Part shown: one piece after another, positions 1-5,362 of the stretch
Layout: every line of letters starts with the position of its first letter
Numbering within the stretch: position 1 is the stretch's first letter
From: JALXCG01 sp026991065 [NCBI: Gemmatimonadota bacterium]
GTDB lineage: Bacteria > GCA-2686955
Assembly: GCA_026991065.1 (NCBI GenBank)
Contig: JALXCG010000021.1
Span: forward strand, 1 to 9,233
DNA length: 9,233 bases
Direction: 5' to 3'
Notes under the pieces: generated by a model
Told to the model about the DNA's origin: nothing
The model's input: the letters and a program-made list of their open reading frames with translations, nothing else
Databases searched by the model: none
Position numbers and translations under genes: made by a program

Positions 1-1287
1 GACCGTGATCGAATGGCCGTCGGTGATCACCTCGACGTGGCCGGTTGTTGCCCGCCGGTATGCAGCGCGCGGATCGATCGAGTCGGAGCGAAAAACCTGA
101 CTGCCGGCCGCTTGCAGGGTGGAGATCACGTCGGCCCGTGGCAACGCGCACTCCACCTGGCTGGCGTCGATCGGTACCAGGGCGACCTCGGCTTTGATGG
201 TGTTCGCCCAGGTCCAGTCGGTTGCATCGCCGGACCCATGGTGACCGACCTTGAGTACGGTGGCGTTCAGCCCCCCCGCCCAGCGTGACTCCACTTGCTG
301 CGCCAGGGGCGTTTCCGCGTCTCCGGTGTAGATGAAGCGAACATCGCCATATTCCAGGCGCAGCACCATCGAGGAGTTGTTCTCGTTCTGCCCATAGTCG
401 CTCCCCAGGGAGAAGGGGTTGCCGGCGTTGAGCACCATCACGTTGAGCGCCGGGTCGACATCGATCAGGTCGCCCGTCTCCGGCTCCAGCAGCTCCGCGC
501 CCGCGCCCAGCGCCTTTCCGCGGATGCGGCTGTAGGTCCAGTCGTAGCCGGTCGCATGGGGCACCGAGAGATAAACACTGCCGACGTCGTACTGATTAGC
601 GATGGTCTCCTCGAACCCGGTGATGTGGTCGGCATGGAGATGGGTGAGCACCAGGTCGTCGATCAGGTGCCCCTCCGGAGTGGAAGTGGTCAGATGCGCA
701 TCGAGAAAAGCCCGCAGCGAAACCTGATTGTCGCCGCTGCCGGTATCGATCAGGAGGCGGCGCCCGGAGGGCATCTCGATCAGGTGGGCGTCGCCCCAAC
801 CGACGTCGATCATGGTCGCGTGCATGTAGGATGGCTCGGCGGGCGGAGGAGTGCCGGCAATGGCGAAGCGACCGGATATGTAGCGGCGCTCGTTGCCCTG
901 CTCATCCTTGAGATAGAGGACAATGTCGAGCGAGTCGCGCACACCCGCCGGCCAGCCAAGAACGGCAACGCTGCCGGCGGTATCCGCGGGGGTGGACTCC
1001 GGTGGCCAGAGGAACAGGGAGGGATAGAGCGAATCGGGGAGACTCACCTCGATCCGCGCGGTCCCGGCGGTGGAGGTGTGCCATTCCACATGATCGCCGG
1101 CAAAGATGAGCGGAGCGGGGCTGGGTGATGGCCCGGGGGGTAGAGGGCTGTCGCCCGGGGAAAAGGGGTTGTCTTCAGTCTGCCCACATGCGGCCAGGAA
1201 AAGCGGCACGAGCAGGAAAACGCGACAAAGTTTCGCGCCGATGCGCGAATGACGTGGATGGTTGTGGGAGTCGACGCTAAACTTCAC
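1..1287 (-). CDS. ComEC-type metallo-beta-lactamase-fold lipoprotein, 3' end cut by window edge
   Basis: The frame is open on the minus strand from a GTG at 1287 to the window edge (429 codons). Residues 12-33 form a basic then hydrophobic lipoprotein signal ending in the lipobox LAAC, with Cys34 as the lipidation site. Gly35 follows rather than Asp, which suggests outer-membrane sorting by the E. coli rule. A Pro/Ser-rich linker (about 35-60) leads to a beta-rich segment (about 61-150) that I do not recognise. The C-terminal part is a metallo-beta-lactamase domain of the ComEC/Rec2 type: MIDVGWGD at 159-166 (normally VGQGD), the metal-binding THLHADH at 215-221, YTGD at 320-323 and GHHGS at 348-352. 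The last visible residues resemble the final strands of such domains, so little is missing. There are no ComEC membrane segments, so this is a lone, membrane-tethered hydrolase. Nuclease or phosphodiesterase activity is inferred from the family. The start has AGAGGG 3 nt upstream, which is close, but no other in-frame start keeps the signal. Confidence 0.85.
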   Translation of the reverse strand, partial: MKFSVDSHNHPRHSRIGAKLCRVFLLVPLFLAACGQTEDNPFSPGDSPLPPGPSPSPAPLIFAGDHVEWHTSTAGTARIEVSLPDSLYPSLFLWPPESTPADTAGSVAVLGWPAGVRDSLDIVLYLKDEQGNERRYISGRFAIAGTPPPAEPSYMHATMIDVGWGDAHLIEMPSGRRLLIDTGSGDNQVSLRAFLDAHLTTSTPEGHLIDDLVLTHLHADHITGFEETIANQYDVGSVYLSVPHATGYDWTYSRIRGKALGAGAELLEPETGDLIDVDPALNVMVLNAGNPFSLGSDYGQNENNSSMVLRLEYGDVRFIYTGDAETPLAQQVESRWAGGLNATVLKVGHHGSGDATDWTWANTIKAEVALVPIDASQVECALPRADVISTLQAAGSQVFRSDSIDPRAAYRRATTGHVEVITDGHSITV

Positions 1288-1327
1288 GTTCCCTCTATTT
1301 GCTGATCGTTCAAGAAAGGCCTGCAGC
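1288..1327. promoter_or_regulatory. 40-bp divergent intergenic region between lipoprotein and 5'-nucleotidase starts
   Basis: Only 40 bp separate the two inferred GTG starts. Any promoters for the two genes must overlap each other or extend into the opposite coding sequence. I see no convincing -35/-10 pair on either strand. The nucleotidase ribosome binding site (AGAAAGG at 1313-1319, 8 nt before the GTG at 1328) and the lipoprotein site (AGAGGG at 1291-1296, minus strand) both lie inside this gap. Confidence 0.4.
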
Positions 1328-2989
1328 GTGCTGCACACTACCGCGATTCGGTCGCGATTTCTGCGTTGGGTGATGCCCCTGGCAATCACCGCTCTCACCA
1401 TGCCCGCCCAGGCCACGCGCCAGCACACCGGCGCGCGTGACGATGTCCTGCGGGTACATCTGCTTTATACCAATGATATGCACGGCTACCTCGCAAAGCG
1501 AGAAGCGGGTTTCATGAACCCCGAATTCCCGCCGACGCTGGGGGGAGCCGCGTCGGCCGCCGCCTACATCAAGCGCATCCGCGACGAGGCCGCGGCCGCC
1601 GGAGAGGGCTGCCTGCTCCTCGACGCCGGCGACCTTTTCCAGGGAACCCGGCTGGGCGAAGAGACCCAAGGGGGAGCCGTGGTCGAATGGATGAACCGCA
1701 TGGGCTATGACGCCATGGTCCTCGGTAACCACGACTTCGACCTCGGCTGGAAGAACGCCCGCCGCCTGGCGACGATGTGCGATTTCCCCGCCCTCGGCGC
1801 CAATGTGGTGATCGAAGAGAACGGCAGACGGGTGGATTGGGTCAAACCCTACACCATGGTTGAAACCGCCGGGGTGCGTTTTGGCATTCTCGGTCTGGTC
1901 ACGCTCGACACCAAGACCATGGTCGGCAAAGAGCAGTTGGCGGGGGTGGATTTCCGCCCGGTCGACGAGACCGCCCGGGAGTTCGTGCCGGAACTGCAGC
2001 GTGCGGGCGCTGACGTGGTGATGGTGCTGGGCCACATGGGCGTGCCGCCGGGATTCGAGAAGCGGATGGAGGCGGTCGAGAAGAAGATCGCGCTGCCGCC
2101 GGAAGAGCGGCGCAAGGGCCTCAACGCCCAGGAGTTCGTTCACGCGGTTCCGGGAGTGGATGTTCTGGTCGGCGGGCATATCCACTGGGGTTTGCGCAAG
2201 CCGTACGAAGACCCGGTTACCCATTCGGTCTGTTTCCAGACCTACGCCCGCCTCTCCGGCGTGGGCCACATGATCCTGCTGATCGACAAGAAGACCCACA
2301 CTTTCGCCGGCTGGGAACAGGCGCACTCAGACGGCACCGAGGTCACGCTCTTCACCGATTATGTTTGGCCCGATCCCGAGCATGAAAAGGAGATTGATGC
2401 CGAGGTCAGCCGGGCCGAAGCGGGAATGGACGAGGTGATCTGCATGCTCAAGGTCAACCTGGGGCGGGGGCAGGCGGAGCACATTCTCGGCCAGGTCGTC
2501 TCCGATGCTTTTCGCGCCAGCGCCAACGCCGATGTTGCCTTCAGCAATCGCGGCGGCATCCGCCGGGAGCTGCGCCGCGGGGCGGTCACGCCACGCGATC
2601 TCTACGAGGTGCTCCCCTTCAACAACGAGTTGGAACTCTACACCGTCTCCGGCGAGGTTCTGCGTCAGATCCTGGAGACCGGTGTCAGCGGCAATCGGCA
2701 CGATCTGGAACTCTCCGGCGCCCACCTGGTGGTAGACCAGGCGCGTCCCAACGGCGAGAAGCTGGTGAAGATCGAAGTGGGGGGCGAACCGCTGGATCCG
2801 GAGCGTCAGTACCGGGTGGTCACCACTTCCTACCTGGCCCAGGGGTCGATCGGCTGGGATATTCTCACCGAATATCCGGCCGAGCCGGTCGGCATGAACG
2901 ACCTGGAAGCCGCGGTGCGCTATTTCCGCGCCAACAACCCGATGGTCCGCAAGTTCGTGCCGCGGATCGAGCGCCTGCACGACTCCTGA
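1328..2989 (+). CDS. Secreted bifunctional metallophosphatase/5'-nucleotidase (UshA/CpdB superfamily)
   Basis: This is a 553-residue periplasmic or extracellular nucleotidase expected to release phosphate from nucleotides or related esters. A Sec signal peptide (basic start, hydrophobic core, cleavage likely after MPAQA at residue 29) precedes the two standard domains. The N-terminal calcineurin-type phosphoesterase carries YTNDMHG (47-53, Asp50 and His52), GD at 101-102, GNHDFD (133-138), LGHMG (234-238) and GGHIH (282-286), so the metal-binding set is complete. The C-terminal 5'-nucleotidase domain (about 385-550) has GQVVSDAF and SNRGGIRREL (406-415), then the strand pattern ending in SIGWDILTE. 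I chose the GTG at 1328 because AGAAAGG lies 8 nt upstream and it gives a clean signal peptide. The ATG at 1262 would run into the divergent lipoprotein gene and put 22 unrelated residues ahead of the signal. Substrate cannot be told from sequence. The neighbour suggests nucleotide scavenging, and the downstream hairpin at 3030 should end the transcript. Confidence 0.88.
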   Translation: MLHTTAIRSRFLRWVMPLAITALTMPAQATRQHTGARDDVLRVHLLYTNDMHGYLAKREAGFMNPEFPPTLGGAASAAAYIKRIRDEAAAAGEGCLLLDAGDLFQGTRLGEETQGGAVVEWMNRMGYDAMVLGNHDFDLGWKNARRLATMCDFPALGANVVIEENGRRVDWVKPYTMVETAGVRFGILGLVTLDTKTMVGKEQLAGVDFRPVDETAREFVPELQRAGADVVMVLGHMGVPPGFEKRMEAVEKKIALPPEERRKGLNAQEFVHAVPGVDVLVGGHIHWGLRKPYEDPVTHSVCFQTYARLSGVGHMILLIDKKTHTFAGWEQAHSDGTEVTLFTDYVWPDPEHEKEIDAEVSRAEAGMDEVICMLKVNLGRGQAEHILGQVVSDAFRASANADVAFSNRGGIRRELRRGAVTPRDLYEVLPFNNELELYTVSGEVLRQILETGVSGNRHDLELSGAHLVVDQARPNGEKLVKIEVGGEPLDPERQYRVVTTSYLAQGSIGWDILTEYPAEPVGMNDLEAAVRYFRANNPMVRKFVPRIERLHDS

Positions 2990-2997
2990 TCCGGTTT

Positions 2998-3017
2998 CCG
3001 TGCCGGTCACGGCATGG
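2998..3017 (+). terminator. Small hairpin directly after the nucleotidase stop
   Basis: CCGTGCCG and CGGCATGG form an 8-bp stem (one G-U pair) with a GTCA loop, starting 8 nt after the stop codon. No T-run follows, so alone it is not a standard intrinsic terminator. It may protect the mRNA 3' end or assist the strong hairpin downstream. Confidence 0.35.
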
Positions 3018-3029
3018 GGAAGTAATGAA

Positions 3030-3066
3030 AAAGAGCCCGCTTTCCGACGAGGAGAGCGGGCTCTTT
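3030..3066. terminator. Bidirectional intrinsic terminator
   Basis: A 16-bp stem (arms 3030-3045 and 3051-3066, one G-T wobble) with a 5-nt loop GACGA lies between two convergent genes. It has a run of five A on its left flank, giving a U-run for the minus-strand transcript. The right arm ends in TTT, giving a short U-run for the plus strand. The position suits termination of both the nucleotidase (plus) and the small secreted protein gene (minus). Confidence 0.85.
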
Positions 3067-3078
3067 GCAAAAGCCGGT

Positions 3079-3098
3079 GCGGCTGATGAGACAGCCGC
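3079..3098 (-). terminator. Hairpin just downstream of the small secreted protein gene
   Basis: GCGGCTG and CAGCCGC form a perfect 7-bp stem with a 6-nt loop, 10 nt past the stop codon of the minus-strand gene that ends at 3109. Read on the minus strand it is followed after a few bases by CTTTT. It could be a first, weaker terminator ahead of the strong stem at 3030-3066. Confidence 0.45.
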
Positions 3099-3108
3099 CA
3101 AGGCGTGA

Positions 3109-3732
3109 CTACTTCTGTGCGTGACTCGCCTTGAGGGCGGACCAGCTCATCTCCTGGACCGCTGTTTCGACGGAGCAAGCAAGGTTTAGGTCGCTGCCGT
3201 CAGGCGCGTCCACCTGGATGTCATCGATCCAGATAATGTCACCGGGGTTGCTGTAAAGACGAGCCTCGATCACCAGCCCTTTGTGGTCGGCGGGGACTTC
3301 CCAACTCCACTCCAGGTAGCTCCAGCCATCGCCGGCGCTGTAATCGTTGTTGCCGCCCGCGGAGCCGTTGTAGCCCATGATGTCGCCGGCAATGTCGTCG
3401 TTCCAGTGGCCCCAGATGCGACCGCTCGGCGCGGCTCCGGGAGTCATGTCGTAGCACCAGAAGCCGGCCGTCACCACGTCGCCCGGGTTCAGATTGTCTA
3501 CCGTTGCCACATAGACACTGGGCGTTGGGCTCTCATTGTTCCGCTCCAGCTTGAGCGCGGTGGCTCCCGCGTGGACCTGTTCGCTGTCCAGGCTGGAAGT
3601 GATGGCGGTGTCGTCAGGGTAGGTGGCCAGGACCAGCGAATCCGGGCTTTCCCAACCGCACGAATCGGTCGCAGCGCTGGCGGCGCCAGCGGCAATCATC
3701 AGCATACTTGCGCATACGAGTGGCGTTCTCAT
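3109..3732 (-). CDS. Secreted beta-rich (jelly-roll/CBM-like) protein of unknown function
   Basis: This gene encodes 207 residues and starts at an ATG with AGGAG 8 nt upstream (3741-3745). A clear Sec signal peptide occupies residues 1-20, with cleavage likely after GAASA. The mature part is one domain rich in Gly, Asp, Trp and Tyr, with alternating beta strands: GWESPDS (26-32), SEQVHAGATALKLE (50-63), GDVVTAGFWCYD (84-95), RIWGHWNDD (105-113), WSYLEWSWEVPADH (137-150) and a closing DIIWIDDIQVDAP (165-177). The HAGATALKL and WIDDIQV elements at the two ends are the pattern of carbohydrate-binding-module-like jelly rolls, so binding of a surface or extracellular ligand is plausible but unproven. 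Cys25 and Cys186 flank the domain and could form a disulfide. The tail after residue 186 contains MSWSALK and is separate from the domain. It may be a sorting or anchoring tail (inference). No catalytic motif is visible. Confidence 0.75.
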   Translation of the reverse strand: MRTPLVCASMLMIAAGAASAATDSCGWESPDSLVLATYPDDTAITSSLDSEQVHAGATALKLERNNESPTPSVYVATVDNLNPGDVVTAGFWCYDMTPGAAPSGRIWGHWNDDIAGDIMGYNGSAGGNNDYSAGDGWSYLEWSWEVPADHKGLVIEARLYSNPGDIIWIDDIQVDAPDGSDLNLACSVETAVQEMSWSALKASHAQK

Positions 3733-3748
3733 GCCTTTCTCTCCTCAT

Positions 3749-3853
3749 GGATTACCGGGCCACCCCATTGCGGCGGGCAGGTAATTCGATGTATCGCCGG
3801 CAAACCGGCCCGAGTAACGGATCCCGTGGCCCCCGGCTATGCGGGCGCCCGCC
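3749..3853 (-). ncRNA. Candidate structured 5' leader RNA, possibly a cis-regulatory element
   Basis: This stretch upstream of the secreted-protein gene is dense in inverted repeats. GGCGGGC (3772-3778) pairs with GCCCGCC (3847-3853), closing a multi-branched region. Inside are GCCGG-4 nt-CCGGC (3796-3809), ACGG-3 nt-CCGT (3817-3827), CGA-4 nt-TCG (3787-3796) and CCCG-6 nt-CGGG (3832-3845). There are two competing pairings: ATTACC (3751-3756) with GGTAAT (3780-3785), and CGGGCC (3756-3761) with GGCCCG (3807-3812). The second shares bases with the GCCGG hairpin. Orientation is inferred: a TGC-TTTACT extended -10 on the minus strand would start transcription almost exactly at the outer stem, and the structure ends shortly before that gene's AGGAG. 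I cannot match it to a known riboswitch core. GC-rich DNA gives chance pairings, so confidence is limited. Confidence 0.35.
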
Positions 3854-3860
3854 AGAAGAG

Positions 3861-3869
3861 AGTAAAGCA
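3861..3869 (-). promoter_or_regulatory. Possible extended -10 promoter for the secreted-protein gene
   Basis: On the minus strand TGC followed by TTTACT resembles an extended -10 element (four of six matches to TATAAT). No good -35 lies 16-18 nt upstream. If used, transcription would begin near 3854 and give a leader of roughly 120 nt covering the structured region. Confidence 0.25.
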
Positions 3870-3947
3870 AACGCAAGGCAAAGGAAAGCGGATCAAGGCC
3901 GGCGCGGCGGGTTGACCCGACTCGCCGGATCGGGGACGATGTTGCTC

Positions 3948-5306
3948 ATGTACGCCATTGTCATCGGCGCCGGCGAAGTCGGCTTCAGCGTTGCCCAGCG
4001 GCTCTCGGAAGAGGAGCACGACGTGGTCGTGATCGATTCCGCGGATGAGCGCCTGGAGCGCTGCCGGGATCTGCTCGATGTAGCCACCGTCACCGGCTCG
4101 GGATCGCACGAACGCATCTTGCGTCAGGCCGAGGTGGATCGCGCCGATCTGTTGATCGCGGTGACCGATATCGACGAGGTCAACATCGTCGCCTGCATGA
4201 TCGCCAGGAAACTCGGGGTCAAGCGCCGCATTGCGCGAGTCACCCAGGTGGAGGAGGAAGGGGGACTGGACCGCGTCACGGCGGAAGACCTGGGAGTCAC
4301 CCAACTGATCAACCCCAACAAGGAGACCGTGCGGGATATCCGCAACCTCCTCCGCCACTATGCCGCCAACGAGGTGGTCGAATACGCCGGCGGCAAGCTC
4401 ACACTGGTTCGGGTGCCGGTGCGCCAGGGCGCGGCGCTGGCGGGCAAGAAGCTGTGCGAAATCGACCACGGTGAAACGGACCGCTCCTTCTCCCTGGTCT
4501 CGATTCAGCGCGGGGAACAGACCATCATTCCCCACGGCGAAGACCGCATCGAGAGCGGCGATCAGATCTCCTGCATCTGTCGCAGCGAGGCGATCAACGA
4601 TGTCATCTACCTGGCCGGTCAACGGACCGAATCGATTCAGCGGGTGATGATCGTCGGCGGCGGCGATCTGGGGCGCAACCTGGCGCATCGTCTGGAGGAG
4701 GATGGAATCGACGTGACCCTGCTGGAGCAGGATCGCACCGTCTGCCTGCGCCTGAACGAGGAACTGGAGCACACCCTGGTCCTGCAGGGCGATGGGACCG
4801 ACACGCAGCTTCTGAAGAGCGAGGGAGTGGGCGAGATGGACGCCTTCATCGCCCTGACTCCGAGTGAAGAGAACAACATCCTCTCGGCGCTGATGGCGCG
4901 TCACTCCGGCTGCCGCAAGGTGGTCACCCTGATCCGGCGGCCCGACTACGTTTCGCTGATGCCTTCCATCGGGCTCCACGCGGCGGTCTCCAAGCGCCTG
5001 TCAACGGTTGGTGGGATCCTCCGCTCAGTTCGCCGCGACACGATCGTCTCGGTGACTCTGTTCAAGGACTCCGATGCGGAATCGGTCGAAGTTCGTGCCA
5101 CCCAGGGCGCCTGCATGGTCGGGCGGGCCCTGAGCCGCCCCAACAAGTTCCCGCGCAATGCCCTGATCGGCGCGGTGGTGCGCGGCCCCGAGGGACGGGA
5201 GAGGGTTGAATTGGCGTCCGGCAACACCATCATCGAGCCCGGCGACCGGGTCGTCGTTTTCGGCCTGAAAGAGGCGGTACGGCGCGCGGAGGCACTGCTT
5301 GGGTAA
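3948..5306 (+). CDS. trkA: TrkA, regulatory subunit of the Trk potassium uptake system
   Basis: This is a 452-residue cytoplasmic nucleotide-sensing subunit that assembles under TrkH and gates K+ uptake. It has the full duplicated RCK layout of proteobacterial-type TrkA. The first Rossmann domain carries GAGEVG (7-12) with the acidic Asp30 at the end of strand 2. RCK-C 1 spans about 145-224. The second Rossmann domain carries GGGDLG (237-242) and Glu260. RCK-C 2 spans about 364-452. Both glycine motifs and both acidic residues are intact, so both halves may bind NAD(H) or ATP-type ligands. Length is close to E. coli TrkA (about 458). I place the start at the ATG at 3948 because MYAIVIGAGEVG then aligns with the family N-terminus. 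An ATG at 3939 and a TTG at 3942 in frame are alternatives, and GGGGA at 3932-3936 does not decide between them. An upstream extension to 3708 is open but non-conserved and would run into the divergent gene. trkH follows after 56 bp. Confidence 0.93.
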   Translation: MYAIVIGAGEVGFSVAQRLSEEEHDVVVIDSADERLERCRDLLDVATVTGSGSHERILRQAEVDRADLLIAVTDIDEVNIVACMIARKLGVKRRIARVTQVEEEGGLDRVTAEDLGVTQLINPNKETVRDIRNLLRHYAANEVVEYAGGKLTLVRVPVRQGAALAGKKLCEIDHGETDRSFSLVSIQRGEQTIIPHGEDRIESGDQISCICRSEAINDVIYLAGQRTESIQRVMIVGGGDLGRNLAHRLEEDGIDVTLLEQDRTVCLRLNEELEHTLVLQGDGTDTQLLKSEGVGEMDAFIALTPSEENNILSALMARHSGCRKVVTLIRRPDYVSLMPSIGLHAAVSKRLSTVGGILRSVRRDTIVSVTLFKDSDAESVEVRATQGACMVGRALSRPNKFPRNALIGAVVRGPEGRERVELASGNTIIEPGDRVVVFGLKEAVRRAEALLG

Positions 5307-5362
5307 CGATTCTCTTTTCATCGCTACTGCGGCGCTCACGCGCGCCCACTCCACGGCATAGC

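Noticed and set aside
295-1128. Long open frame on the plus strand opposite the MBL lipoprotein
   Set aside because: It is the exact codon-register complement of the lipoprotein gene. It stays open because of GC-rich codon use and its translation lacks any recognisable motif.
1310-3178. Two long minus-strand open frames (1310-2326 and 2327-3178) opposite the 5'-nucleotidase
   Set aside because: They are antisense shadows of a well-supported gene, have low-complexity His/Arg/Gly-rich translations, and the second runs across the bidirectional terminator.
3841-3852. Perfect 12-bp palindrome GCGGGCGCCCGC as a regulator binding site
   Set aside because: It is made only of G and C in a GC-rich spacer, and its right half is better explained as the arm of the larger stem with 3772-3778.
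3912-3940. TTGACC as a -35 box for trkA
   Set aside because: The matching -10 position would be GACGAT, a poor match lying almost on the start codon, so it leaves no room for a usable transcript.
3708-3947. N-terminal extension of trkA to an upstream ATG at 3708
   Set aside because: It would add 80 Arg/Gly-rich residues with no family counterpart and overlap the start of the divergent secreted-protein gene. MYAIVIGAGEVG from 3948 matches the family start.
3837-4979. Long minus-strand open frame opposite trkA
   Set aside because: It is an antisense shadow. TrkA on the plus strand has both complete RCK motif sets.
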